Source: Candidatus Flexifilum affinis
GTDB taxonomy: Bacteria > Chloroflexota > Anaerolineae > Aggregatilineales > Phototrophicaceae
DNA length: 64,000 nt
Assembly: GCA_016713325.1 (NCBI GenBank)
Contig: JADJPJ010000006.1
Location: forward strand, 472,188 to 536,187
Direction: 5' to 3'
Shown here piece after piece: positions 16,326-23,952 of the stretch (position 1 is the stretch's first letter; every line of letters starts with the position of its first letter). The notes beneath the pieces are model-generated. The model saw nothing but the letters and a program-made list of their open reading frames with translations, did not search any database and was not told the DNA's origin. The translations under genes and the position numbers were made by a program.

Positions 16326-17468
16326 ATGAGTCAGGCGAAGAAGGGGCTCGACGGCGTTTCCATTGGGGATAGCCGGTTGAGTCTTGTCAACGGTACCGAA
16401 GGCAAGCTCATTTACGCCGGCTACAAGATCGAAGATCTGGCCGCCAACGCCCTTTATGAAGAAGTCGTCTACCTTTTGTGGAACGGTCGGCTGCCGAACG
16501 CCGCCGAACTCGAGGAGCTGCGCTCGACACTGGCCAAGAACGCGGTCGTTCCGGCCGAGGTTCTGGATCAGATGAAGGGCTTCCCGAAGACAGCCAACCC
16601 GATGGCCGTCCTCCGCACGACGACGTCAGCGCTGGCCTTCTATGACCCGGACAGCGAGGACACCAGCATTGAAGCGCAGAAGCGGAAAGCACTGCGCATG
16701 ACGGGCCAGGTCACGACTCTGAGCGCTGCCTGGTACCGCATTCGCCAGGGCCTGAATCCGCTCGCCCCGCGCGCAGATCTCAACCTGTCGCAGAATTTTA
16801 TGTATATGATTACCGGCGCCGAACCTGAGCCGGCCGCCGTCAATGCCCTGAATGCCTACATGGTGCTCCTGACCGAGCACAGCATGAATGCCAGCACCTT
16901 CGCGTCGCGCGTGGCAACCAGCACGGGCGCGGACATGCACAGCGCGATCGTCGCCGCCATAGGCACCCTCAAGGGGCCGGCCCACGGTGGCGCCAACGAA
17001 GAAGCCATGCGCATGTTCATGGAAATCGGCGAGGTCGCCAACGTTGAGCCCTGGTTCGTCGAGAACATCAAATCTGGCAAGCGCCGCATCATGGGCATCG
17101 GCCATCGTGTCTACAAGGCGCTCGACCCGCGCGCTGCTGTCCTCTACGAACGCGGCGCGGCACTGTCGAAGGCTTCGGGCAATACCAAGTGGTTCGACAT
17201 CGCCGACCAGCTCGCCAAGCTGGCACGCGCTGACCAGTACTTCATCGAACGCAACCTGTATCCGAACGTCGACTACTACAGTGCCATCGTGCTGTACACC
17301 TTGAAGCTGGATGTCGACATGTTCACGCCGCTTTTCGCCATGAGCCGCATGGCCGGCTGGACCGCCCACATCATCGAGCAGCAGACGGACAACCGCCTGA
17401 TCCGCCCGACCGCCGACTACGTGGGCCTGATGGATCTGTCCTGGGTGCCGATCGAACAGCGTTCGTAA
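16326..17468 (+). CDS. Citrate synthase/2-methylcitrate synthase-like protein
   Basis: 380 aa, the short form of the citrate synthase family. Active-site blocks are complete: GPAHGGANEEAMRM, MGIGHRVYKALDPRA and LYPNVDYYSAIVLYTLKLDVDMFTPLFAMSRMAGW. Short enzymes of this type include dimeric citrate synthases and propionate-pathway 2-methylcitrate synthases. Sequence alone does not separate them, and no prpB/prpD genes are nearby. The ATG at 16326 has AAGGAGTCC immediately upstream (16312-16320). It lies in tandem with gltA; the two share the fold but are clearly not recent duplicates. Confidence 0.9.
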   Translation: MSQAKKGLDGVSIGDSRLSLVNGTEGKLIYAGYKIEDLAANALYEEVVYLLWNGRLPNAAELEELRSTLAKNAVVPAEVLDQMKGFPKTANPMAVLRTTTSALAFYDPDSEDTSIEAQKRKALRMTGQVTTLSAAWYRIRQGLNPLAPRADLNLSQNFMYMITGAEPEPAAVNALNAYMVLLTEHSMNASTFASRVATSTGADMHSAIVAAIGTLKGPAHGGANEEAMRMFMEIGEVANVEPWFVENIKSGKRRIMGIGHRVYKALDPRAAVLYERGAALSKASGNTKWFDIADQLAKLARADQYFIERNLYPNVDYYSAIVLYTLKLDVDMFTPLFAMSRMAGWTAHIIEQQTDNRLIRPTADYVGLMDLSWVPIEQRS

Positions 17469-17492
17469 GCCTCTGACAACAACCCAACCAGT

Positions 17493-17531
17493 AAAACGGC
17501 GAGGTGGAAAGTGTCCACCTCGCCGTTTTTT
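17493..17531 (+). terminator. Strong intrinsic terminator after the second citrate synthase
   Basis: A 15-16 bp perfect stem (17493-17507 with 17515-17529) ending in six T. The A-run on the other side may also let it act for the convergent sensor gene that ends at 17558. Confidence 0.92.
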
Positions 17532-17557
17532 GTCCGCCGGGATCGCCTCGATGGTGT

Positions 17558-19201
17558 CTAGTCCGATGCGCTGCGTAGTCGCTGCTCCGTAAGCCTTCGC
17601 TCGATCTCCAGGGCCTGACGCAGCTCCTTTTCGACCTGTCGTCTTTGCGTCACGTCCTGCAGGCTGCCGATCGCCAGGCCGGCCAGATCCGCAGCCGCCA
17701 GCACGCGCTCCCCCTCCACGGTAGTGAAGGCGTCGCCTCGCTCACTGTCCAGAATGATCACCCCAATGACGACTCGCTGTGCACGGATAGGGACGTACAG
17801 CCGGTTTCGTACCCATTCCAGTTCCGTCGCGCCGATGAGCTGAGGGTGTTCCGATAACTGCGGCACGAGCACGACCTTGCCCCAGCGGGCCACCGCCTCG
17901 CGAGGGGCGAGCGTGCGCACGTCGACCTGGAAAACCGTCTTCCAGTCGGCCATGCCGCGCTCTGCATACCCCGTTCCCCACGCCACATGCAGTTTTTCCC
18001 GCTCGATCAGCGCGACGCAAGCCGCGTCGTAGGGGGCAATCTGAGCGACATGCTGCGCAAAGACGTTCACCGCTTCAGAAATCTCCAGCACGCCGGTGAG
18101 AGCGGCCACAACGGCGCGCAGTTGGTCAGAGAACATCATCTGGTTCTGCGCCTGCTCCTCGGCACGGCGCCGGTCGGTGATATCGGTCAATGTGCCGGCG
18201 GTTCCCACAATGCCGCCCTGCTCATTGCAGATGGTGCGTGCGTTGACTTCCACCCACTTGAAACCACCAGTCCTGGTACGCATGCGTAGGTGATAGAGTA
18301 CCGAGTCCCGCTGCCGGCTGATCAGCAGGCGGCGATTGCGATAGGCGTTGCCCGCATCATCCGGATGATTGAAGATGACGATCGGCTTGCCAATCGTCTC
18401 CTCGACACTGAAGCCGGTGATGCGCGTCCAGGCCTGATTCACAAAAGTGAGCTGTCCTTCCAGATTGGTCTGATAGATCACTTCGCCGAGGTTGTCGACC
18501 AGCGTTTGATAGCGCTCCTGGCTCTGGCGAATTGTCGAAAACAGGCGCGCGCGCTGAATGGCCAGGCTGACATGATCGCTGAGGGCGACCAGCGTGCGCA
18601 GATCCGGTTCGTTCAGGCGCTGCGGCGGAAAGCTTTCGACGTTCAAGGTCCCGACCACCTGCCCTTCATCAAAGAGGGGCACGCAGATTTCTGAACCTAT
18701 CCCGGCGACGGCTTCCAGGAATTCCGGATCGGTCTGAACATCCTCCAGCAGTATGGGTTGGCCTGAACGCACGACCCGTCCGGAGACACCGGATTGAACC
18801 GGGATCCGTTCGATGACCTGGTCGTATCCGACCTGGTGCTGCAAGACCAGTTCGTCGTTTTCACGCAGATAAAGGCTGACCAGGACGTAGCCGAAGCTGG
18901 CCGCCGTGCTCTCGACAATCGTGCGTATCAATTCCTTTACGTCGAGCTGGCGCGCCAGGGCGTTGCGAGCGACTTCCAGAAGTTTTAGTTCTTCGGCCTG
19001 GCGCGCCAGCTCGTGCATCAGGGTTGCTGCAGCGTGATCCTCGGGCACAGTAGCCTTGTGAAGGGCCTCCGCCTGCTCGCGGAGGCTTTCGCGCAAGGCG
19101 GGATCGTTGACCTGCTGGATGGTTTGCCTGAAGTGCTCAAATCGAGATAGAAGTGCCGTGGGATTCATGACCGGTTCTTTGCGCTGAAGTCGCCGCATCA
19201 T
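17558..19201 (-). CDS. GAF-PAS-GAF sensory protein without a recognisable output domain
   Basis: 547 aa, cytosolic. After an alpha-helical N-terminus, residues about 75-225 form a GAF domain (GVSGRVVRSGQPILLEDVQTD, ICVPLFDEGQVVGTLNVES). Residues about 230-350 form a PAS-PAC unit (YQTLVDNLGEVIYQTNLEGQ, ITGFSVEETIGKP, TLTDITDRRRAEEQ). Residues about 360-520 form a second GAF. A short coiled coil ends the protein exactly where a histidine-kinase HisKA domain would normally begin; no kinase, GGDEF or phosphatase follows. It may be a truncated kinase or a sensor for a separate partner. ATG codons occur at 19201 and 19168. TATAAT (19216-19211) lies just upstream, so the first could be leaderless. 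Confidence 0.85.
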   Translation of the reverse strand: MMRRLQRKEPVMNPTALLSRFEHFRQTIQQVNDPALRESLREQAEALHKATVPEDHAAATLMHELARQAEELKLLEVARNALARQLDVKELIRTIVESTAASFGYVLVSLYLRENDELVLQHQVGYDQVIERIPVQSGVSGRVVRSGQPILLEDVQTDPEFLEAVAGIGSEICVPLFDEGQVVGTLNVESFPPQRLNEPDLRTLVALSDHVSLAIQRARLFSTIRQSQERYQTLVDNLGEVIYQTNLEGQLTFVNQAWTRITGFSVEETIGKPIVIFNHPDDAGNAYRNRRLLISRQRDSVLYHLRMRTRTGGFKWVEVNARTICNEQGGIVGTAGTLTDITDRRRAEEQAQNQMMFSDQLRAVVAALTGVLEISEAVNVFAQHVAQIAPYDAACVALIEREKLHVAWGTGYAERGMADWKTVFQVDVRTLAPREAVARWGKVVLVPQLSEHPQLIGATELEWVRNRLYVPIRAQRVVIGVIILDSERGDAFTTVEGERVLAAADLAGLAIGSLQDVTQRRQVEKELRQALEIERRLTEQRLRSASD

Positions 19202-19281
19202 ATAGACTCGATTATATTCAGGCCGTCGTGTAGAAACGTAAGCTTTCCGCCGGTTCGGTAACGAGTTCAGAATGATGCGTC

Positions 19282-20334
19282 GTGAATAGCATTCAGAAGC
19301 CCGCCCCCGGCATAATTCGTGCCGCTGAAGAACCCATTTTCAACTTCGTCGCGGCGCTGCCAGGTCGTGTGAGCAGCGAACACACCCACCGCGCCTACTA
19401 CCGCTGGATCGACCAGTATCTGGTCGACATCGCCGGCCTGACGCCGACACAGGGGCGACAGCGGATCGCGCGAATGGAACGCCTGCCCGTCTCTCTGCTG
19501 CAGGCACACCTCAGCCCGGCCCGGCTCCGAGCCTGGATGGGCATCCTGGTGCAGCAGGACCACGGCAAGCAGGGGCTGAATCAGGCCCGCGCGGCCGTGA
19601 TCACGCTGACCGGCCTCCTGGCCGAAGCGGAATGGCTGGACGATTACACCAGTGCGGCGATGGGCAGGGTGCGCGTTCCGAAGGCGGAAGAAGGCCAGCG
19701 TCCTGGTCAGTGGCTCTCCGTCGATCAACTCCGGGACTTGATGGTCTCATCCCGCGCCATCGCCACCTCCGAGAATCAGAGCCTGCGCAATCACCTCGTG
19801 ACCACAATTCTCTGCACCATGGCGCTGCGCCGCGAAGAGCTGGCCTCGGCGCGCTGGGACGATCTCAGTGTGCAGAACGAACGCCCCGTGCTCCGCGTCC
19901 ACGGCAAGGGACGGCGGGTGGCCACTATCGACGTGCCCCGGCCGGTGATGAACGTCCTGTCGCAATGGCGGCGGGCGTTGGCCGCCTCAAATCAGTTGGG
20001 TTCGGCGCACAGCCCAATCGCGCGGCGGCTCTGGAAAGGGGGGCGCATCAGCCGCTTTCCCCTGACACCCGAAGGGATCTGGCTGATCGTCGGCGAAGCG
20101 GCCCGGCATGCCCAGCTTCCACACGTCGCGCCGCACGACCTGCGCCGGTCCGTGGCGGGCGCGCTCCACGACTCCGGGGTACCCATCGAGAAGATCAGCC
20201 GGCTGCTGCGCCATCAGAACGTCGCCATCACCGAGCGCTACCTCTCCCGGCTGCCCCGGCGCAACGAAGGTGCGGTGCTGATGAGCGGAGTGCTCGGCCT
20301 GGACGACGACGATCCCTTCGACCAGATCGGCTGA
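19282..20334 (+). CDS. Tyrosine recombinase (XerC/D or phage-integrase family)
   Basis: 350 aa. An N-terminal SAM-like core-binding domain (residues about 15-130) precedes the catalytic domain. The catalytic residues are present: Arg183 (MALRREEL), a beta-hairpin Lys in GKGRRVATI, His285/Arg288 (HDLRRS), a histidine in LLRHQNVAITERYL and nucleophile Tyr320. Start is GTG 19282. It lies alone, with no adjacent tRNA, excisionase or phage genes, so a cellular Xer-like role or an orphan integrase are both possible. The enzyme looks intact. Confidence 0.85.
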   Translation: MNSIQKPAPGIIRAAEEPIFNFVAALPGRVSSEHTHRAYYRWIDQYLVDIAGLTPTQGRQRIARMERLPVSLLQAHLSPARLRAWMGILVQQDHGKQGLNQARAAVITLTGLLAEAEWLDDYTSAAMGRVRVPKAEEGQRPGQWLSVDQLRDLMVSSRAIATSENQSLRNHLVTTILCTMALRREELASARWDDLSVQNERPVLRVHGKGRRVATIDVPRPVMNVLSQWRRALAASNQLGSAHSPIARRLWKGGRISRFPLTPEGIWLIVGEAARHAQLPHVAPHDLRRSVAGALHDSGVPIEKISRLLRHQNVAITERYLSRLPRRNEGAVLMSGVLGLDDDDPFDQIG

Positions 20335-20344
20335 CAGGGATCGG

Positions 20345-21001
20345 CTATTCGAAGCTGATCAGGTCCTTGATCTGCTCAACCAGCACTGGCCCGATACCGC
20401 GGATGTTCATCAGCGTGTCGAGGCGCGAGATCCTGCCGTGAGCGGTCCGGTATTCGATGATCCGCTCGGCCAGCGCCGGCCCGATACCGGGCAGCGACAC
20501 CAGATCTTCAAACGTGGCAGTGTTGATACGCACGATCGCCGTGGCATTCTCTGTCGGCAGCAGATCAGCTTCGCTCTGCGGCGCCGGGGTGCCGCCAGGC
20601 AGTGTCGGCGCCGCTGTCCGGGTGGGCGACTGCGTTGCCGTCGGGGGTGGCAGTTCGAAGATGTGAATCTGATCGCCATCGTGCACAAACGAGGCCAGAT
20701 TGATGCGCGACAGATCGGCGTTTTCCAGGGGACCGCCGGCGGCGTTCAAGGCATCCTGCACGCGACTGCCCGAAGGCAGCGTATAGACCGCATTCGGATT
20801 CCGCACTGCGCCGGTCACGTAAACCACCACCGGGGCAGGCGTCGCTGTCGGTGCGTTCGTGCTCGTCGGGACCGGTGTGGCAATGGTGATGCTGGAAGCC
20901 GCCGGACGGGCGGCAGAGAGGAGAATCACCGCGCCGACGATCAGCAGGATGGCGAGGACGAGGAGTAGAATGCTGATGGTCGGCGCGACGTTGCGTTTCA
21001 T
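20345..21001 (-). CDS. ComEA-like DNA-binding protein (SLBB plus helix-hairpin-helix)
   Basis: 218 aa. An N-terminal signal anchor (residues about 8-30) is followed by a Thr/Pro linker, an SLBB-type domain (VYVTGAVRNPNAVYTLPSGS, LNAAGG), a second Pro/Thr linker and two helix-hairpin-helix motifs (LVSLPGIGPALAERIIEYR and LMNIRGIGPVLVEQIKDLI). This is the ComEA architecture: a membrane-held protein that binds incoming double-stranded DNA during natural transformation. ComEC or pilus genes are not in the window. It is 33 bases downstream of the nitrilase-fold gene in the same direction. Confidence 0.85.
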   Translation of the reverse strand: MKRNVAPTISILLLVLAILLIVGAVILLSAARPAASSITIATPVPTSTNAPTATPAPVVVYVTGAVRNPNAVYTLPSGSRVQDALNAAGGPLENADLSRINLASFVHDGDQIHIFELPPPTATQSPTRTAAPTLPGGTPAPQSEADLLPTENATAIVRINTATFEDLVSLPGIGPALAERIIEYRTAHGRISRLDTLMNIRGIGPVLVEQIKDLISFE

Positions 21002-21034
21002 GCGGGTATGCCCGGTGACGCACCCCGGTACGGA

Positions 21035-21871
21035 TCAATAGCGGCGGACGATGGTCTTGTACACCGTAGGCTGACGATTCTGAATGAGCTGATGCTCTTC
21101 ACGGCTGTGGCGCACTTCATCGAGATCGATGCGCGCGACGGCAAAGCCCTCCAGCGGGGCGCCCGTCTTCTCGTCGGTTTCGCCGGCCAGCGAAGCGAAG
21201 ATTTGCCCACGCGGCCCGACGATCATGCTCTCGCCGCCGAAGGTCAGGGTCACGTCCTCGCCAATGCGGTTCGCGCCAATCATGTAGACGGCGTTCTCAT
21301 AGGCCCGTGCCCGCAGATACGTCTTCCACTCGTCGATCGCCGACGCTTCCCAGTTGGCCAGCACGCAGACGATCTCCGCGCCATCCAGGACAAGGCTGCG
21401 CGCCACTTCCGGAAATGCCAGATCGTAGCCGATCATCAGACCAATGGTGCCCATTTCGGTCTCGATCACCGGCATCTTGAAGCCCTCGCGAAAAGCCATG
21501 CGCTCTTCGCCGCGCAGGTGCACCTTGTTGTACACCTCGACCAGATCACCCTCCGGACCGATCAGGATAGCCGAGTTGTAGAGAACGCTTTCCACGCGTT
21601 CCTTGACCACCATGCCGAATGCGACATAGACGCCATATTCATTCGCGCGCTGGGCCACCAGGTTAACGGCGGGGCCGGGAACACGCTGCGCCATTTCTGT
21701 GAAGCGCACGCCCAGTTCATAGCCACTGGTAATCAACTCTGGAAAGACGATGAGGTCGACCCGCTGCTGCGAGGCGATTGTCGAGATCATCTCCGACATC
21801 TTGACGAGATTGTCTTCAATTTCACCAAGGCGCGGTTTCAACTGCACCGCTGCGACCGTGACTTCACGCAT
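21035..21871 (-). CDS. Carbon-nitrogen hydrolase (nitrilase) fold protein lacking the catalytic cysteine
   Basis: 278 aa with the nitrilase-superfamily core. Glu45 (IVFPELITSGYE) and Lys116 (YNKVHLRGEE) are in place. At the cysteine position, normally CYD before FPE, the protein has MIGYDLAFPE, so residue 148 is Gly (codon GGC at 21430-21428). Cys would need only TGC, one base away. The protein is therefore either a pseudoenzyme, a member with another chemistry, or a sequence error. The rest of the fold (VCVLANWEAS, RARAYENAVYMIGANRIG) is well conserved. It may be co-transcribed with comEA. Confidence 0.85.
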   Translation of the reverse strand: MREVTVAAVQLKPRLGEIEDNLVKMSEMISTIASQQRVDLIVFPELITSGYELGVRFTEMAQRVPGPAVNLVAQRANEYGVYVAFGMVVKERVESVLYNSAILIGPEGDLVEVYNKVHLRGEERMAFREGFKMPVIETEMGTIGLMIGYDLAFPEVARSLVLDGAEIVCVLANWEASAIDEWKTYLRARAYENAVYMIGANRIGEDVTLTFGGESMIVGPRGQIFASLAGETDEKTGAPLEGFAVARIDLDEVRHSREEHQLIQNRQPTVYKTIVRRY

Positions 21872-21936
21872 GGATTGTCCCTAATTGATGCGGATACACG
21901 TTTGAGCAAACCCTATTTTATCCAATTCAGGCCGAT

Positions 21937-22863
21937 TCAGCGAGGTTCTGTGCGCAGATGTTCGACCACTTGTTCTAATTCTGTCGGAAGCGGCGATTCA
22001 AAGCAAAGTCGTTCGCCCGTCCGCGGGTGGTCGAAGCACAACTTGAAAGCATGCAGGAACTGGCGCGACAAAGGCAGCGATTGATTCCGCCGGCCGTAGA
22101 CGCGGTCGCCGACGATAGGCGTTCCGATGAAGGCCATGTGCACGCGAATCTGGTGGGTGCGCCCGGTGAGCAGATGTACTTCGACCAGCACGCGGCCATC
22201 ATTGAAGTACTCGATACAGCGGTATTCGCTCTCTGCCGGCCGACCGGAGCGAAGCACCGCCATCTTACGCCGGTCGGAAGGATCGCGGCCAATGGGCGCC
22301 GTGATACGACCCACGGGCGTCGGCGGCGCTCTTTCGAGCAGCGCGAGGTAGCGCTTCTCCACCGTGCGCTTCTGAAACGGCGTCGATAGCCGCTGAAGGA
22401 TCTGCCCTTTCCGGGCGATGACCAGCAGACCGCTGGTATCCTTGTCCAGGCGGTGGACGATACCCCGCCGCTCTGGGGCGTAGTTCATGCGCTCGATGTC
22501 CGGGTAGCGCGACAGAATCGCATTGACTAGAGTCCCCTGTTCGACCCCGGCGCCGGGATGCACCACCAGGCCGGCCGGCTTGTCGATCACGGCCAGATCG
22601 TCGTCTTCGTAGACGACGTTGAGCGGGATGGGCTGCGGCACGATCAGATCGTTTTGCGGCGGTTCGGGCAGCGTGATTGTGATGTTCTCGCCTCCGCGCA
22701 GTTTGACGCCCGGCTTGACCGCCGCGCCGTTGACGGTCACCCCACCGTCGCGAATGACGGCCTGCACCTGACTGCGGGTCAGCCGTTCACCGAGAAAACG
22801 GGTCACGATTTGATCGAGGCGTTCCCCAGAATCCCGTACGACAAATGTCAGTTGTTCCGTCAT
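21937..22863 (-). CDS. rluD: Ribosomal large-subunit pseudouridine synthase RluD-like
   Basis: 308 aa. An N-terminal S4 RNA-binding domain (GERLDQIVTRFL, TRSQVQAVIRDGGVTVNG) is followed by the RluA-family catalytic domain with HRLDKDTSGLLVIA, which holds the catalytic aspartate, and the later LLTGRTHQIRVHM. RluD modifies helix 69 of 23S rRNA and is important for ribosome assembly. Assignment to RluD rather than RluA/C rests on the S4 domain and length. The ATG start at 22863 faces the divergent rsfS gene. Confidence 0.9.
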   Translation of the reverse strand: MTEQLTFVVRDSGERLDQIVTRFLGERLTRSQVQAVIRDGGVTVNGAAVKPGVKLRGGENITITLPEPPQNDLIVPQPIPLNVVYEDDDLAVIDKPAGLVVHPGAGVEQGTLVNAILSRYPDIERMNYAPERRGIVHRLDKDTSGLLVIARKGQILQRLSTPFQKRTVEKRYLALLERAPPTPVGRITAPIGRDPSDRRKMAVLRSGRPAESEYRCIEYFNDGRVLVEVHLLTGRTHQIRVHMAFIGTPIVGDRVYGRRNQSLPLSRQFLHAFKLCFDHPRTGERLCFESPLPTELEQVVEHLRTEPR

Positions 22864-22973
22864 TGAATGGGCGCTTCCTACTTCAGCTAACCTGCGGGGA
22901 TGAATTGATCCGGAAATGTACTATGATACAATCAGATGAATAATCCAAATGTCAGACCGACAGGAGCTTGAAA

Positions 22974-23321
22974 CTGGACTCGCTTGAATTTGCCCGCGAC
23001 ATCGTTGACGCGGTAGAAGATAAGAAAGCCGAAAATATCGTCCTGCTTGATCTCCGCCCAGATGCTATTATCTCAGACTTTTTCGTCATCTGCACGGCGG
23101 GAAGTGACCGCCAGATCCGTGCTGTGACAGAAAGTGTGCGGGAAGCGATCAAGAAGAAGTACAGCCGGCTTCCGGTCACCGTTGAAGGACAGCCGCAGAG
23201 TGGCTGGGTGCTGATCGACTATGGCGATGTGATTGTGCACGTGTTCGGCGCCAATGAGCGCACCTACTACAACCTTGAAGGGTTCTGGCGGCAGGCGAAC
23301 GTCCTGCTGAGCATCCAGTAA
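22974..23321 (+). CDS. rsfS: Ribosomal silencing factor RsfS
   Basis: About 115 aa, Iojap/RsfS family. It binds protein L14 on the large subunit and blocks subunit joining when nutrients are scarce. Family blocks: DIVDAVEDKKAENIVLLDLR, SDFFVICTAGSDRQI, GQPQSGWVLIDYGDVIVHVF and YYNLEGFW. The start is unusual. TTG at 22968 has its CAGGAG (22961-22966) only one base away, whereas CTG at 22974 has that same Shine-Dalgarno seven bases upstream and matches the usual N-terminus (Met-DSLE). I therefore favour a CTG start. Confidence 0.9.
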   Translation: MDSLEFARDIVDAVEDKKAENIVLLDLRPDAIISDFFVICTAGSDRQIRAVTESVREAIKKKYSRLPVTVEGQPQSGWVLIDYGDVIVHVFGANERTYYNLEGFWRQANVLLSIQ

Positions 23322-23342
23322 CCGCATCACTGCCACTACTTC

Positions 23343-23382
23343 GAAGGGCGGACCGCGCAGGTCCGCCCTTCTTCGTTACTTT
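23343..23382 (+). terminator. Intrinsic terminator after rsfS
   Basis: A perfect 12-bp stem GAAGGGCGGACC/GGTCCGCCCTTC with a 5-base loop, followed by a T-rich tail (TTCGTTACTTTT). Confidence 0.75.
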
Positions 23383-23399
23383 TACAGGCAGCACAGCCG

Positions 23400-23849
23400 C
23401 TATTCGTGAATCCACGCTTCCGTAGACCGCACCCAGCCGAACAACTCACTGGTGTTGAACCACAGCGCGATTTCCCGCTCGGCGCTGGTCGGCGAGTCCG
23501 ACCCGTGCACCAGATTGCGCCCAACCTCGACGCCAAAATCACCGCGGATTGTGCCCGGCGCGGCTTCGACCGGCTTCGTCTTGCCGATCGAGTTGCGGGC
23601 CAGTTCAATGCAGTTCTTGCCTTCGAGCACCATGACGACCACAGGGGACGAGGTGATGTAGCTGACCAGCCCCTCGTAGAAGGGCTTGCCCTCGTGTTCG
23701 GCGTAGTGCTTCTGCGCCAGTTCGCGGGGAACCTGCATGAACTTCATACCGACGAGCTTCAGGCCGCGCTGCTCAAAGCGGCGGATGATTTCGCCGGAAA
23801 GACCCCGCTGAACGGCGTCGGGCTTCACAATGATCAGTGTACGCTCCAC
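23400..23849 (-). CDS. ndk: Nucleoside diphosphate kinase
   Basis: 149 aa, the normal length for Ndk, which exchanges gamma-phosphates between nucleoside tri- and diphosphates. The N-terminus is [21 protein letters not shown]. The active-site histidine is in [16 protein letters not shown]. The frame is open to 23915, but the GTG at 23849 has AAGGAG six bases upstream and gives the canonical N-terminus. It lies downstream of the large TPR gene, separated by a hairpin. Confidence 0.95.
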   Translation of the reverse strand: MERTLIIVKPDAVQRGLSGEIIRRFEQRGLKLVGMKFMQVPRELAQKHYAEHEGKPFYEGLVSYITSSPVVVMVLEGKNCIELARNSIGKTKPVEAAPGTIRGDFGVEVGRNLVHGSDSPTSAEREIALWFNTSELFGWVRSTEAWIHE

Positions 23850-23876
23850 GTCGCACTCCTTGTTGGCAGAAATAAT

Positions 23877-23901
23877 GAACGGGTCAACTGGTGACCCGTT
23901 C
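23877..23901. terminator. Hairpin between the large TPR gene and ndk
   Basis: A perfect 10-bp stem GAACGGGTCA/TGACCCGTTC with a 5-base loop. On the minus strand it is followed by ATTATTTC, a weak T-tract. It may end the upstream TPR transcript or cap the ndk leader. Confidence 0.5.
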
Positions 23902-23952
23902 GTGGATTTTAGCACAATGCGCGATGAAGTTAGAGAGCGGCGGTCTCAGGGC

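Noticed and set aside
19282..20334. Integrative element around the tyrosine recombinase
   Set aside because: There are no flanking att-like repeats, tRNA, excisionase or phage genes. The neighbours are ordinary housekeeping genes.
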